Source: Streptococcus cuniculi
GTDB lineage: Bacteria; Bacillota; Bacilli; Lactobacillales; Streptococcaceae
Assembly: GCF_004570575.1 (NCBI RefSeq)
Contig: NZ_SPPD01000010.1
Coordinates: 1 to 64,000 of the forward strand
DNA: 64,000 bases
Direction: 5' to 3'
Numbering within the stretch: the stretch's first letter is position 1; every line of letters starts with the position of its first letter. Shown piece after piece: positions 28,025 to 39,603 of the stretch. The notes under the pieces were generated by a model. It worked only from the letters and a program-made list of their open reading frames with translations. It made no database searches and was not told the DNA's origin. The position numbers were made by a program, and so were the translations under genes.

Positions 28025-28805
28025 AGTCATTGAACGGTATCAGGCCTTTTGTCCTCCGAGCCTGTCTATGGAGGGCGATGTATCAGGCTTACAGATTGGT
28101 ACCTTGCAGAAGGACATTCAGACCGTTATGGTATCGCTCGATATTCGGGAAACAACAGTCGCAGAAGCGATTGACAAACAGGTTGACTTGATTATTGTTA
28201 AGCATGCACCGATTTTTCGTCCCATTAAGGATTTGGTGGCAGATAACTTGCAGACGAAAATCTATCTGGACTTGATTCAGCACGATATTGCAGTCTATGT
28301 CAGCCATACGGACATTGATGTGGTGACAGGTGGTCTAAATGATTGGTTTTGTGAAGCCTTGGACATCACAGATACAGACTATCTTCACGAAACGCAGGTA
28401 GGTCAAGGCATCGGTCGCATTGGAACTGTGGAGCCGCAGACCTTGGAAGAGTTGGCACTCAAGATGAAGAAAGTCTTTGGCTTAGATGCTGTTCGCCTCG
28501 TAACGTATGGGCATCAGGCCCAGCAATATGTGGAGCGCGTTGCAATCTGCGGAGGAAGTGGCGACAGTTTCTACAAGGATGCACTGGCAAAAGGGGCAGA
28601 TGTCTACATTACAGGTGATGTTTACTACCATACGGGGCAAGAAATGCTGACCCAAGGTCTTCTAGCGATTGATCCGGGACACCACATCGAAGTGTTGTTT
28701 GTGGAGAAAATTGCCCAACGATTGAAAGAATGGAAACAAGAAGAGAACTGGGACATCACGATTGAGGCCTCAACTGTGTCGACCAATCCATTTCGTCATC
28801 TATAG
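28011..28805 (+). CDS. Nif3-like dinuclear metal centre protein
   Basis: 264 residues, NIF3/YqfO family. Metal-binding residues visible: HAP in [15 protein letters not shown], and the C-terminal DPGHHIE...E. The biochemical role remains unsettled (GTP cyclohydrolase-like hydrolases are the closest idea). Translationally coupled to trmK. Confidence 0.92.
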   Translation: MLASKVIERYQAFCPPSLSMEGDVSGLQIGTLQKDIQTVMVSLDIRETTVAEAIDKQVDLIIVKHAPIFRPIKDLVADNLQTKIYLDLIQHDIAVYVSHTDIDVVTGGLNDWFCEALDITDTDYLHETQVGQGIGRIGTVEPQTLEELALKMKKVFGLDAVRLVTYGHQAQQYVERVAICGGSGDSFYKDALAKGADVYITGDVYYHTGQEMLTQGLLAIDPGHHIEVLFVEKIAQRLKEWKQEENWDITIEASTVSTNPFRHL

Positions 28806-28817
28806 ACCGAGCAACAG

Positions 28818-28846
28818 GTGACAGCTCGACTAAAAAATGGTAAAAT
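28818..28846 (+). promoter_or_regulatory. Promoter of the rfbACB operon
   Basis: GTGACA (28818-28823), 17 bases, TAAAAT (28841-28846) with a TGn extension: a good vegetative promoter. Confidence 0.75.
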
Positions 28847-28878
28847 AAAGCAAATAAGATTGAAAGGTTTTTGCAACT

Positions 28879-29748
28879 ATGAAAGGTATAATTCTTGCAG
28901 GAGGTTCTGGGACACGTTTGTACCCATTGACCCGTGCTGCATCCAAACAATTGATGCCCATTTACGATAAACCAATGGTTTATTATCCCTTGTCAACTCT
29001 CATGTTGGCAGGTATCAAGGACATCTTAATCATCTCCACACCGACAGACCTACCTCGTTTTGAGGAAATGTTGGGAGATGGCTCTGAACTTGGTATTTCG
29101 CTTTCTTATGCAGTTCAACCAAGTCCGGACGGTCTTGCGCAAGCCTTTATTATTGGGGAAGAGTTCATCGGTGACGACCATGTTGCCCTCATCTTAGGGG
29201 ACAACATTTATCACGGAAATGGCTTGACCAAGATGCTTCAACGCGCAGCAAGCAAGGAAAAGGGAGCGACTGTCTTTGGTTATCAAGTAAAAGACCCAGA
29301 ACGATTTGGTGTGGTCGAATTTGATGCGGATATGAACGCGATTTCAATCGAGGAAAAACCAGAAACACCTAAATCAAACTTTGCGGTGACAGGGCTTTAT
29401 TTCTACGACAATGATGTCGTTGAGATTGCCAAAAACATCAAACCATCTCCTCGTGGTGAACTAGAAATTACTGATGTTAACAAGGCGTACTTGGAGCGTG
29501 GTGACTTGTCTGTCGAGTTGATGGGACGCGGTTTTGCTTGGCTTGATACAGGTACGCATGAGAGCTTGTTAGAAGCAGCCCAGTACATCGAAACCGTGCA
29601 ACGCTTACAGAACGTTCAAGTGGCAAACCTTGAAGAAATTGCCTACCGCATGGGCTACATTACCAAAGAGCAGGTCTATGAACTCGCTCAACCACTGAAG
29701 AAAAATGAATACGGACAATACTTGCTCCGTCTGATTGGAGAGGCTTAA
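28879..29748 (+). CDS. rfbA: Glucose-1-phosphate thymidylyltransferase
   Basis: First step of dTDP-L-rhamnose synthesis (dTTP + Glc-1-P to dTDP-Glc). 289 residues, typical. Nucleotide-binding signature [11 protein letters not shown] (8-18), the LGDNIYHG metal/nucleotide motif and EKP in [10 protein letters not shown]. The stop overlaps rfbC by one base (TAATG). Confidence 0.97.
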   Translation: MKGIILAGGSGTRLYPLTRAASKQLMPIYDKPMVYYPLSTLMLAGIKDILIISTPTDLPRFEEMLGDGSELGISLSYAVQPSPDGLAQAFIIGEEFIGDDHVALILGDNIYHGNGLTKMLQRAASKEKGATVFGYQVKDPERFGVVEFDADMNAISIEEKPETPKSNFAVTGLYFYDNDVVEIAKNIKPSPRGELEITDVNKAYLERGDLSVELMGRGFAWLDTGTHESLLEAAQYIETVQRLQNVQVANLEEIAYRMGYITKEQVYELAQPLKKNEYGQYLLRLIGEA

Positions 29749-30341
29749 TGACTGAACAATTTTTTGATAAAGAGCTAGCTTGTCGCGAAATTGAGGCAAT
29801 TCCAGGATTATTAGAGTTTGATATTCCTGTCCGCGGTGACAACCGTGGCTGGTTTAAAGAAAATTTTCAAAAGGAAAAAATGGTGCCGTTAGGTTTTCCA
29901 GAGAGCTTTTTTGCAGAAGGAAAATTGCAAAACAACGTCAGCTTTTCCCGCAAACATGTCTTGCGTGGGCTTCATGCAGAGCCGTGGGATAAGTATATTT
30001 CTGTTGCAGATGGCGGAAAAGTGCTCGGCTCTTGGGTGGATTTGCGCGAGGGTGACACCTTTGGTAATATCTACCAGACAGAGATTGATGCTAGCAAGGG
30101 AATCTTTGTACCACGCGGGGTAGCAAATGGTTTCCAAGTTTTGTCAGATACCGTAGCATACAGCTACTTGGTCAATGACTACTGGGCATTGGAATTAAAA
30201 CCTAAATATGCCTTTGTCAACTATGCAGATCCAAGTTTGGGGATTCAGTGGGAAAATCTTGAGGAAGCAGAGGTATCTGATGCAGATAAGAATCATCCAC
30301 TGCTCAAGGATGTCAAGCCGTTGAGAAAAGAGGACTTGTGA
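29748..30341 (+). CDS. rfbC: dTDP-4-dehydrorhamnose 3,5-epimerase
   Basis: Third step of dTDP-rhamnose synthesis; cupin fold, 197 residues. Catalytic His in KHVLRGLHAEPWDK and the FVPRGVANGFQVL strand motif are present. ATG overlaps the rfbA stop by one base. Confidence 0.96.
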   Translation: MTEQFFDKELACREIEAIPGLLEFDIPVRGDNRGWFKENFQKEKMVPLGFPESFFAEGKLQNNVSFSRKHVLRGLHAEPWDKYISVADGGKVLGSWVDLREGDTFGNIYQTEIDASKGIFVPRGVANGFQVLSDTVAYSYLVNDYWALELKPKYAFVNYADPSLGIQWENLEEAEVSDADKNHPLLKDVKPLRKEDL

Positions 30342-30342
30342 G

Positions 30343-31913
<1,571 letters not shown>

Positions 31914-31915
<2 letters not shown>

Positions 31916-31958
31916 GGAGGCGAGGTATCCTATACAGGTGATAGGATACCTTTTTATG
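31914..31958 (+). promoter_or_regulatory. Shine-Dalgarno, 10-bp hairpin and start codon of the GT-C gene (also an intrinsic terminator)
   Basis: AAGGAGG (31914-31920) is followed by GGTATCCTAT (31924-31933) and ATAGGATACC (31941-31950), a perfect stem with a 7-base loop, then TTTTT (31951-31955) and ATG (31956). Folded, the hairpin brings the SD to 8 unpaired bases from the start; unfolded, the distance is 35. The hairpin plus T5 is also a classical terminator for the rfbB transcript. Confidence 0.7.
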
Positions 31959-33488
31959 AAGATGTTACAGAAATGTTATTCGATATTTAATTATTCTCTT
32001 ACAGTTGTGATGCTGCTGATAGGGCTATACTGGCTGGTGACGAGTAGTCTGGTGTTAGCAGGTGCGACACAGGTCATGCTCGCTTTGATAGTGATTTTGC
32101 TGGCATTTTTTGCTTTATTTCCTAGCCTATTTAAGGCGTGTTATCGTTTTCTGATGAAGTATAAGGTGGTTCTTTTGGTTTTTGCAATCATCTATCAAAT
32201 TTTATTAGTTCTGGTAACCAACTTGATGATTCGATCGGATGCAGCAATGGTGTTTAGTGGTGCGACCCGTATTGTAGATCATGGGATTATTTCTCTTTAT
32301 CTCTCGCGTTATCCCAATAATCTCCTGTTGTTCTTGTACGAACGCTTTTTCTACAATCTATTTTCAGAAAATGCAGTCTGGGTGATGCAGGGCTTCAACA
32401 TCTTTTATGCCAATAGTGCGGGCTGGCTACTGTATAAGGTTGTCCAAAAACAATTTGGTCAAGGAATTGCAGACGGGGTATTTACCTTCTATTTATTTTT
32501 TATCGCCTTTACACCACAATTTTTGACTATGTATACGGACATCATGGTACTTCCAGTGATTGCTTTGCAACTCTATTTCATCTTTGAACTCTTTTATCCG
32601 CGACGTAAGGAGGTTGGAAAGGGAGTGCTCGCTGCTGTTCTATTTGCTCTTATCACGGCTATTGGCGTATGGCTGAGACCGACCTTAATTATTTTGCCGC
32701 TTGCTGTATTTTTGGTTCAGGCTTTTGTGCAAAATTGGAAATGGTACTTACAGGCTTTGTTTGTGTTTTTGTCTGTATTTATCCTTAGCTATAAGGGGTT
32801 GATGATTGTAAAAAATAGCCAAAAAGAGGTAGTCATTCACAAGGAATATAGTATTACAGCTCTAGCTTACATTGACCTTGGCTTGACCTATGTAGGGACA
32901 GATCAGATTGATTTTCAGACGGGCTTATCGCAGTTTGTCAGCGATGAGACACGCGTGGATGACAACTATGACGGTCGCTTTTCGAATGAAGTTGTCCTAA
33001 AAGACATTAAGCGACGGTTAGAAGAATATACCCTATCAACTTTTGTCGGGCATATCCTCTATAAACAAAATCTAACCATGCGAGACGGAACTCTAGGTTG
33101 GAATTATCAAGATGCTAGTAAGGAAGGATTTTACTATATCAATCCTCTCTATGCTAAAACAGAACATCACCCAATTGCCCAAAAAATTCGCAATTACCTC
33201 CTCTATACCGACCAGCCGACTTACAATTATTACCGTTACTTTATTCAAGTGGTCTACATCATTTTGATTATTGGTTTTGTCTGTCAATTTGTTTGGTATA
33301 GTTCAGATAGTAAAGCCAGTATGCTCAGTCTGGCAGTCTTTGGTGGGTTGCTATTCTTAATGATTTTTGAGGGTGGAAAGACTCGCTATTTGATTCAATT
33401 TTTACCGCAGATTCTTATCTTATCAGGGATAGGTTACGCTCAGCTGAATCAGAAGTTCAAGCAAAGGAGAAAAGATAGTGAGAGATAA
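31956..33488 (+). CDS. Multi-spanning membrane protein, GT-C glycosyltransferase candidate
   Basis: 510 residues with about ten to twelve hydrophobic segments and a large C-terminal soluble part around residues 300-420. A short acidic motif after the second or third span (LMIRSDAAMVFSG) is in the position of the catalytic acid of GT-C enzymes. It overlaps by 11 bases a GtrB-like polyprenyl-phosphate glycosyltransferase. In streptococcal rhamnan clusters such pairs attach side-chain sugars outside the membrane (SccM/SccN or GacL/GacI type); that role is inferred. Start chosen at ATG 31956 because of the hairpin-bridged SD; the frame is open back to 31875. Confidence 0.75.
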   Translation: MKMLQKCYSIFNYSLTVVMLLIGLYWLVTSSLVLAGATQVMLALIVILLAFFALFPSLFKACYRFLMKYKVVLLVFAIIYQILLVLVTNLMIRSDAAMVFSGATRIVDHGIISLYLSRYPNNLLLFLYERFFYNLFSENAVWVMQGFNIFYANSAGWLLYKVVQKQFGQGIADGVFTFYLFFIAFTPQFLTMYTDIMVLPVIALQLYFIFELFYPRRKEVGKGVLAAVLFALITAIGVWLRPTLIILPLAVFLVQAFVQNWKWYLQALFVFLSVFILSYKGLMIVKNSQKEVVIHKEYSITALAYIDLGLTYVGTDQIDFQTGLSQFVSDETRVDDNYDGRFSNEVVLKDIKRRLEEYTLSTFVGHILYKQNLTMRDGTLGWNYQDASKEGFYYINPLYAKTEHHPIAQKIRNYLLYTDQPTYNYYRYFIQVVYIILIIGFVCQFVWYSSDSKASMLSLAVFGGLLFLMIFEGGKTRYLIQFLPQILILSGIGYAQLNQKFKQRRKDSER

Positions 33489-34434
33489 TCCAATCCTATA
33501 TATTGTCATTCCATGTTACAATGAAGAACAAGTATTGCCTGAAACTTTTGCTCTCTTTTTAGCAAAGTTAAAACAGTTGATTGCAGAGAAAAAGGTGGCA
33601 ACAACTAGCAAAATGATGTACGTTGATGATGGCAGTTCTGATAAAACCTGGGAATTGATTGAGAGTTACGCTCAAGATTCGCACGTGGTGGGAATTGCTC
33701 AATCTAGAAATCGTGGTCATCAAAGCACAGTTTTGGCAGGAATGATGGAAGCAAAAGAAGTAGCGGATATTGTCATTACGATTGATTGTGATGGACAAGA
33801 TGATATCAATTGCATGGATGATATGGTAGCGGCTTATGTCAATGGAGCTGAAATTGTTTACGGTGTGCGGAAGGAACGTACGACCGATACTTTTTTCAAG
33901 CGTGCGACAGCAGAAGGTTTCTACCGCCTCTTGGAAAAATTAGGTGTTGAGATTATTTTTAACCATGCAGATTATCGACTAATGTCAAAACGCGCGATTG
34001 ACGCTTTAGCAGAATTTTCTGAGGTCAATCTGTTTTTACGTGGTATGGTTCCGATGGTCGGGTTTACTTACGCCATCGTGGAATATGACCGCTTTGAGAG
34101 AATAGCAGGAGAAAGCCACTATCCACTCAGTAAAATGCTAGGCCTTGCCATTGATGGTATTACAAGCCTAAGTGTCAAGCCCTTGCGTTTTATCACTGGT
34201 TTAGGGGTGCTCACCTCTCTTGTTTCCTTTCTCTTTATTCTATGGACCATTTTTCGGTACTTTTTTGGCTTTACTGTATCAGGCTGGGCTAGTACCGTTA
34301 TCATTGTAGCCTTTATTGGCGGTATTCAGCTTATCTCTACCGGCATTATTGGCGAGTACATTGGAAAAATTTACCTAGAAACCAAAAAACGCCCTCGTTA
34401 CATTATTGAGAAACGAACAGATGATGAATACTAG
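33478..34434 (+). CDS. GtrB/DPM1-like polyprenyl-phosphate glycosyltransferase (GT2)
   Basis: 318 residues: GT2 catalytic domain (about 1-225) with IPCYNEEQVLPET, VDDGSSDKT and CDGQDD, then two C-terminal transmembrane segments (about 232-260 and 270-300). Makes an undecaprenyl-phosphate sugar on the cytoplasmic face (family knowledge). GTG start with SD AAAGGAG, overlapping the preceding GT-C gene; the two probably work as a donor-and-transferase pair for rhamnan side-chain decoration. The sugar is not readable from sequence. Confidence 0.88.
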   Translation: MRDNPILYIVIPCYNEEQVLPETFALFLAKLKQLIAEKKVATTSKMMYVDDGSSDKTWELIESYAQDSHVVGIAQSRNRGHQSTVLAGMMEAKEVADIVITIDCDGQDDINCMDDMVAAYVNGAEIVYGVRKERTTDTFFKRATAEGFYRLLEKLGVEIIFNHADYRLMSKRAIDALAEFSEVNLFLRGMVPMVGFTYAIVEYDRFERIAGESHYPLSKMLGLAIDGITSLSVKPLRFITGLGVLTSLVSFLFILWTIFRYFFGFTVSGWASTVIIVAFIGGIQLISTGIIGEYIGKIYLETKKRPRYIIEKRTDDEY

Positions 34435-34508
34435 ACTATAACGTATATTGCTCTTTGGTTACTATTAAATTATCTAACATCAAATAAGGCACTTCTCTAT
34501 TTTTTTGG

Positions 34509-34514
34509 TATAAT
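34509..34514 (+). promoter_or_regulatory. -10 element upstream of rfbD
   Basis: TATAAT 31 bases before ATG; no convincing -35. Suggests rfbD has its own start site. Confidence 0.45.
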
Positions 34515-34544
34515 AAAACAAGAAATGCAATAAAGGAGTCAATC

Positions 34545-35396
34545 ATGATTTTAATTACAGGTAGTAATGGTCAATTAGGAACAGAGCTACGTCATCTTTT
34601 GGATGAACGTGGTGTTGAATATGTCGCAGCAGATGTGGCAGAAATGGATATTACCAACGCGGAAAAAGTAGCGGCATTCTTTGAAGAAGTCAAACCAAGC
34701 ATCGTTTATCACTGCGCAGCTTACACAGCAGTGGATATGGCGGAAGATGAAGGAAAAGAATTGAACTATGCCATTAACGTGACAGGTTCTGAAAATATTG
34801 CAAAAGCTGCTGAGCAGTACGGCGCAACCTTGGTCTATATCTCAACGGACTATGTGTTTAATGGAGATTTGCCAGTTGGTCAAGAATGGCAGGTCGATGA
34901 TCAGCCAGATCCGCAATCGGAATACGGTCGCACCAAGCGTTTGGGTGAAGAAGCAGTAGAAAACTATGCCAGTAAGTTCTATACAGTACGTACCGCTTGG
35001 GTATTTGGAAATTACGGGAAAAACTTTGTCTTTACCATGCAAAATCTGGCACAAACTCGCGACACCTTGACTGTTGTCAATGACCAGCATGGCCGCCCCA
35101 CTTGGACGCGTACTCTGGCAGAATTTATGGTTCACTTGGTCGACACCAACCAAGCATTTGGTTACTACCATTTGTCAAATGATGCGAAAGAAGATACGAC
35201 TTGGTTTGACTTTGCGACAGAGATTTTGAAAGATACCGATACCAAGGTATTGCCAGTAGATTCAAGCCAATTCCCTGCCAAGGCAAAACGTCCATTTAAC
35301 TCAACCATGAGTTTGGAAAAAGCCAAGGCAACAGGTTTTACCATTCCAACATGGCAAGAAGCCCTGAAAGCATTTTATCAGCAAGAAACGAAATAG
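34545..35396 (+). CDS. rfbD: dTDP-4-dehydrorhamnose reductase
   Basis: Last step of dTDP-L-rhamnose synthesis; NADPH-dependent SDR, 283 residues. Cofactor motif GSNGQLGTEL (6-15), YISTDYVFNG and YGRTKRLGEE with catalytic Tyr/Lys. SD AAAGGAG before ATG 34545. Separated from rfbACB by the two glycosyltransferase genes and followed by a terminator. Confidence 0.96.
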   Translation: MILITGSNGQLGTELRHLLDERGVEYVAADVAEMDITNAEKVAAFFEEVKPSIVYHCAAYTAVDMAEDEGKELNYAINVTGSENIAKAAEQYGATLVYISTDYVFNGDLPVGQEWQVDDQPDPQSEYGRTKRLGEEAVENYASKFYTVRTAWVFGNYGKNFVFTMQNLAQTRDTLTVVNDQHGRPTWTRTLAEFMVHLVDTNQAFGYYHLSNDAKEDTTWFDFATEILKDTDTKVLPVDSSQFPAKAKRPFNSTMSLEKAKATGFTIPTWQEALKAFYQQETK

Positions 35397-35398
35397 TG

Positions 35399-35421
35399 AA
35401 AGCGAGTTCTTCTCGCTTTTT
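35399..35421 (+). terminator. Terminator of rfbD
   Basis: AAAGCGAG (35399-35406) pairs with CTCGCTTT (35412-35419), loop TTCTT, then T-rich. Confidence 0.8.
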
Positions 35422-35443
35422 CTATGTTTTTCACCTGTAATTA

Positions 35444-35452
35444 TGGTATAAT
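35444..35452 (+). promoter_or_regulatory. Extended -10 promoter of the rgp operon
   Basis: TGGTATAAT, 34 bases before rgpA; drives the export and polymerisation genes separately from rfbD. Confidence 0.65.
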
Positions 35453-35486
35453 TATCTGATTATACTTTTTTAGAGTTTAGGATATT

Positions 35487-36635
35487 ATGAGACACGTTTT
35501 TATTATTGGCAGTCGTGGATTGCCAGCCAAGTACGGCGGTTTTGAGACGTTTGTGGAGCAGTTGGTCAGCCGTCAAATCAGCACGAATATCCAGTATCAT
35601 GTGGCCTGTTTGTCAGACCAATCTCATCATGAGCACAGTGATTACAAGGGGGTAGACTGCTTTACCATCAATCCTCCCAAGTTGGGCCCAGCGCGTGTGA
35701 TTGCCTACGATATGATGGCGATTGGCTACGCCCTTTCTATGATAAAAAAAGAGCAGCTAGAAGAGCCGATTTTCTATATTTTGGGAAATACAATCGGTGC
35801 CTTTATTGCGCCGTTTGCTAAGAAAATTCATGCAGTAGATGGTCAACTGTTTGTCAATCCAGACGGGCTAGAGTGGAAGCGGAGCAAGTGGTCACGACCT
35901 GTACAAAGCTATCTTAAGTATTCTGAGAAGCTGATGAGTTGCCATGCAGATTTTGTGGTGACAGACAATGAGGGGATTGAAGAGTACATCCGTAAAGCCT
36001 ACCCGTGGGCCAAGACGACCTATATTGCTTACGGGACAGATTTAGCGCCAACCAGCTTGACCAAGGACAGCCCTGTTGTACGCGCATTTTTTGACCGTTT
36101 TCAGTTGGTGGAAAAAGACTATTATCTGGTCGTTGGGCGCTTTGTTCCAGAAAACAACTATGCGACCATTATTCGGGAATTTATGACGTCTCATACTTCA
36201 AGAAAATTGGTTATTATCTGTAATCACGAAGGGATGGCTTATTTTGAAACCTTGAAAGCTGAGACCAGATTTGATACAGATGAGCGAATCTTGTTTGTAG
36301 GGACCGTCTATCAGCAGGAATTGCTGAAATACATTCGCCAAGAAGCACGCGCTTATCTCCACGGACACGAGGTCGGCGGGACCAACCCAGGCTTACTGGA
36401 GGCGCTTGCTCAGACCAATGAAAACCTGATTTTGGATGTTGATTTCAACCAAAAAGTAGCGGCGGGTACCGCCCGTTATTGGACCAAGCAAGAGGGGAAT
36501 TTAGCGAATTTGCTAGATGATATCGACCTTCAAGAGGAAAACCAAGCTCTGGGTCAAGCAGCAAAAAAACGCATGGAAACTCACTATACATGGGCGAAAA
36601 TTGTCGGCCAGTATGAGGACTTATTTTTACAATGA
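35487..36635 (+). CDS. rgpA: Rhamnosyltransferase RgpA/GacB/Cps2T type
   Basis: GT4-fold enzyme with the DUF1972-type N-terminus: GSRGLPAKYGGFETFVEQL (8-26). 382 residues, as for RgpA. In the group A homologue GacB it adds the first rhamnose to GlcNAc-PP-undecaprenol on the cytoplasmic face. The C-terminal half carries a nucleotide-sugar site (GHEVGGTNPGLLEALA). First gene of the rgpABCD block; rgpB starts 4 bases before its stop. Confidence 0.92.
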   Translation: MRHVFIIGSRGLPAKYGGFETFVEQLVSRQISTNIQYHVACLSDQSHHEHSDYKGVDCFTINPPKLGPARVIAYDMMAIGYALSMIKKEQLEEPIFYILGNTIGAFIAPFAKKIHAVDGQLFVNPDGLEWKRSKWSRPVQSYLKYSEKLMSCHADFVVTDNEGIEEYIRKAYPWAKTTYIAYGTDLAPTSLTKDSPVVRAFFDRFQLVEKDYYLVVGRFVPENNYATIIREFMTSHTSRKLVIICNHEGMAYFETLKAETRFDTDERILFVGTVYQQELLKYIRQEARAYLHGHEVGGTNPGLLEALAQTNENLILDVDFNQKVAAGTARYWTKQEGNLANLLDDIDLQEENQALGQAAKKRMETHYTWAKIVGQYEDLFLQ

Positions 36636-37567
36636 AAGTACATATCTTACTATCCACCTACAATGGTGAACGATTTTTAGCGGAACAAATTGAGAGTATA
36701 CGAAAGCAGACCTTTCAGGACTGGACCCTGTTGATTCGCGATGACGGATCAAGCGACGGGACACGGCAGATTATCAGGGACTATTGTCTAAAAGACGAGC
36801 GAATTTTCTTCATCAATCCAGATGACACGTTAAATCTCGGCGTGATTCAAAGTTTTCACACTCTTTTAAAATATGAAAGAGCAGACTACTATTTCTTTAG
36901 TGACCAAGACGATATCTGGCTACCTCATAAGCTGGAAATCCAGCTTGTCGCTGCAACAGCCTGTAAGGTAGAAAAGCCCCTGCTCGTCTACACAGACTTG
37001 AAAGTGGTGGGACAGGATTTGGCTGTTATGTCTGAAAGTATGATCAAAACTCAGTCGGATCATGCCAATACTCAATTGGTACAGGAATTAACCGAAAATA
37101 CAGTCACTGGTGGCGTTGCCATGATCAATCATGCCTTAGCAGAGCTCTGGACAGGGCGTGAGGCACATGCCCTGCTCATGCACGATTGGTACTTGGCACT
37201 TGTGGCTTCTGCTGTAGGCAATCTAGTCTACATTGATGATCCGACTGAACTCTATCGTCAGCACGAAGCCAATGTTTTGGGAGCAAGAACGCTCAAAAAA
37301 CGCATACAGAATTGGATTCGTCCCCATGTACTATTTGCTAGATATTGGAAATTGATCAGAGATAGCCAGACACAGGCAAAAAATCTCTTAGCCCTGCCCT
37401 TAACAGCTACAGACAGAGCATTAGTAGAGAACTTTGTCACCCTCATGGAGGTGCCATTTGCAGAGCGTCTCAAGCGCCTGCGCACCTATGGCTATCGGAA
37501 AAATAAGGGATTTCATACCCTTGTCTTTACCAGCCTAATTCTGACAAAATTTGCCTATAAGGAGTAA
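36632..37567 (+). CDS. rgpB: Rhamnosyltransferase RgpB (GT2)
   Basis: 311 residues, GT2 family: STYNGERFLAEQIES, RDDGSSDGT and the DxD motif in FSDQDDIW, then a MHDWYLAL acceptor-site motif. Extends the rhamnan backbone with RgpF (family knowledge). Overlaps rgpA; rgpC begins 2 bases after its stop. Confidence 0.92.
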   Translation: MKVHILLSTYNGERFLAEQIESIRKQTFQDWTLLIRDDGSSDGTRQIIRDYCLKDERIFFINPDDTLNLGVIQSFHTLLKYERADYYFFSDQDDIWLPHKLEIQLVAATACKVEKPLLVYTDLKVVGQDLAVMSESMIKTQSDHANTQLVQELTENTVTGGVAMINHALAELWTGREAHALLMHDWYLALVASAVGNLVYIDDPTELYRQHEANVLGARTLKKRIQNWIRPHVLFARYWKLIRDSQTQAKNLLALPLTATDRALVENFVTLMEVPFAERLKRLRTYGYRKNKGFHTLVFTSLILTKFAYKE

Positions 37568-37569
37568 AC

Positions 37570-38373
37570 ATGGATATTTTTTCCACAAAAAATCGTATTT
37601 TACTAAAAGAATTGATTAAAACAGACTTTAAATTACGCTATCAGGGAAGTATGATTGGCTACCTTTGGTCCATCTTGAAGCCTTTGATGCTCTTTGCTAT
37701 CATGTATGTCGTCTTCATTCATTTTCTTCGCTTAGGAGGAGATGTTCCCCATTTTCCAGTAGCCCTTTTGTTGGGAAATGTCATTTGGTCCTTCTTTTCA
37801 GAAGCGACCAATATGGGGATGGTGTCCATCGTGACACGTGGTGATTTGCTGAGAAAACTCCACTTTTCAAAAGAAATTATCGTCTTGTCTTCGATTTTTG
37901 GAGCGGCGATTAACTTTTCGATTAACCTGATTGTGGTTTTGATTTTTTCGATTTTCAATGGGGTTGAATTTACTTGGACAGTCATCGTTGCCTTCCCCCT
38001 CTTTTTAGAATTATTCTTGCTTGCGACAGGGGTGGCTTTTATCCTATCGACCCTCTTTGTTCGTTTTCGTGATCTAGCACAGATCTGGGAAGTCTTTATG
38101 CAGGCAGGCATGTATGCGACGCCGATTATCTACTCGCTTTCCTTTGTGATGAATAAAAGCGTCCTAGCAGCCAAGCTCATCATGCTCAATCCCCTTGCTC
38201 AAATTATCCAAGATATGCGGTATTTTGTCATCGATCGGGCCAATATTCCTGTATGGCAAATCATTCAAAATAAGGCCATTGTCCTTATTCCTTACCTCAT
38301 CCCAATCGTAGTCTTTGTGATTGGGGTAATAGTATTTAAGAAACATTCTAAGAAATTTGCGGAGATTCTCTAA
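37570..38373 (+). CDS. rgpC: Polysaccharide ABC exporter permease
   Basis: 267 residues with six hydrophobic segments, ABC-2/Wzm type. The N-terminal amphipathic stretch (LIKTDFKLRYQGSMIGYLWS) is the family hallmark. Moves undecaprenol-linked rhamnan across the membrane together with RgpD, whose ATG overlaps this stop by one base. Confidence 0.95.
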   Translation: MDIFSTKNRILLKELIKTDFKLRYQGSMIGYLWSILKPLMLFAIMYVVFIHFLRLGGDVPHFPVALLLGNVIWSFFSEATNMGMVSIVTRGDLLRKLHFSKEIIVLSSIFGAAINFSINLIVVLIFSIFNGVEFTWTVIVAFPLFLELFLLATGVAFILSTLFVRFRDLAQIWEVFMQAGMYATPIIYSLSFVMNKSVLAAKLIMLNPLAQIIQDMRYFVIDRANIPVWQIIQNKAIVLIPYLIPIVVFVIGVIVFKKHSKKFAEIL

Positions 38374-39590
38374 TGACAGACAAACAGATTGCAGTAAAAG
38401 TAGATCATGTCAGCAAATTTTTCAAATTGCCGACAGAAGCCACGCAAAGCCTGCGGACAACCATGGTCAATCGATTCAAAGGAATCAAAGGCTACAAGGA
38501 GCAGCATGTCTTAAAAGACATTTCTTTTGAAGTGGAAAAGGGTGATTTCTTTGGGATTCTTGGCCGCAATGGTTCGGGAAAATCAACCCTGCTCAAGATT
38601 ATTTCCCAAATTTACGTACCCGAAAAAGGTTCTGTTACGGTAAACGGGAAACTCGTTTCCTTTATTGAGTTGGGAGTCGGCTTCAACCCAGAGCTGACTG
38701 GTCGTGAAAATGTCTATTTAAATGGGGCCCTCCTTGGATTTTCTCGGGAAGAAATCGATGCCATGTACGACGATATCGTCGAGTTCGCCGAGCTCCAAGA
38801 GTTTATGAATCAAAAATTAAAGAATTACTCAAGTGGTATGCAGGTTCGTTTGGCCTTCTCTGTTGCTATTAAAGCACAGGGAGATATTTTGATTCTTGAT
38901 GAAGTATTGGCAGTGGGGGATGAAGCATTCCAACGCAAATGTAACGATTACTTCATGGAACGTAAGGAAAGTGGCAAGACAACGATTCTCGTCACCCACG
39001 ACATGGGCGCCGTCAAAAAATACTGTAACAAGGCTGTTCTGATTGAAAATGGCCTTGTCAAAGCACTTGGGAATCCCTATGATGTTGCTAATCAGTACAG
39101 TCTTGATAATACGGTAACATCTGCCCCACAAGCAGCTGTTGAAGACGAACAAGTTGATGAAGTGCCACCAGTTCAATTGGAAGTGGAACATTTTACAGCT
39201 AAATTACTATCTCGTCCCAATATGACACCAACTGACGAATTTGAGTTTGAATTTTCTTATGAATTGTTAAAAGAACAGTCGACACACATTGCCATGTCTT
39301 TCGTTGATTTGGATACGAATGTTGGTTACTATAATGACAACTCAATGGATATTGCAATCCACAAAAAGGGCAAGCATGTTGTCCACTATCGCTGCAGTTT
39401 CCCTTATTTTAATCAAGCAAGGTTAAAATTAGTGGCAACGGTACGAGATGAACATAAGCGGGTCTTAGCTTTCTTGCCCGAGGAGAATACCCCCGTCATC
39501 TTTGTGGAACGAGAGAGGGATGAGATGCTGACTGCCTCAGAGCAAGATGCTGCAACAGGTTTGTTGAAGCGTAACGGTCAGTGGATGTAA
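38373..39590 (+). CDS. rgpD: Polysaccharide ABC exporter ATPase
   Basis: 405 residues. ABC domain (about 1-250): Walker A GRNGSGKST, signature YSSGMQVRLAF, Walker B ILILDEVLAVGDE. The C-terminal 150 residues form a Wzt-like beta-rich domain (about 268-390), which in other systems recognises the finished glycan end. Partner of RgpC. Confidence 0.95.
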   Translation: MTDKQIAVKVDHVSKFFKLPTEATQSLRTTMVNRFKGIKGYKEQHVLKDISFEVEKGDFFGILGRNGSGKSTLLKIISQIYVPEKGSVTVNGKLVSFIELGVGFNPELTGRENVYLNGALLGFSREEIDAMYDDIVEFAELQEFMNQKLKNYSSGMQVRLAFSVAIKAQGDILILDEVLAVGDEAFQRKCNDYFMERKESGKTTILVTHDMGAVKKYCNKAVLIENGLVKALGNPYDVANQYSLDNTVTSAPQAAVEDEQVDEVPPVQLEVEHFTAKLLSRPNMTPTDEFEFEFSYELLKEQSTHIAMSFVDLDTNVGYYNDNSMDIAIHKKGKHVVHYRCSFPYFNQARLKLVATVRDEHKRVLAFLPEENTPVIFVERERDEMLTASEQDAATGLLKRNGQWM

Positions 39591-39603
39591 AGAGGAATAA
39601 GAG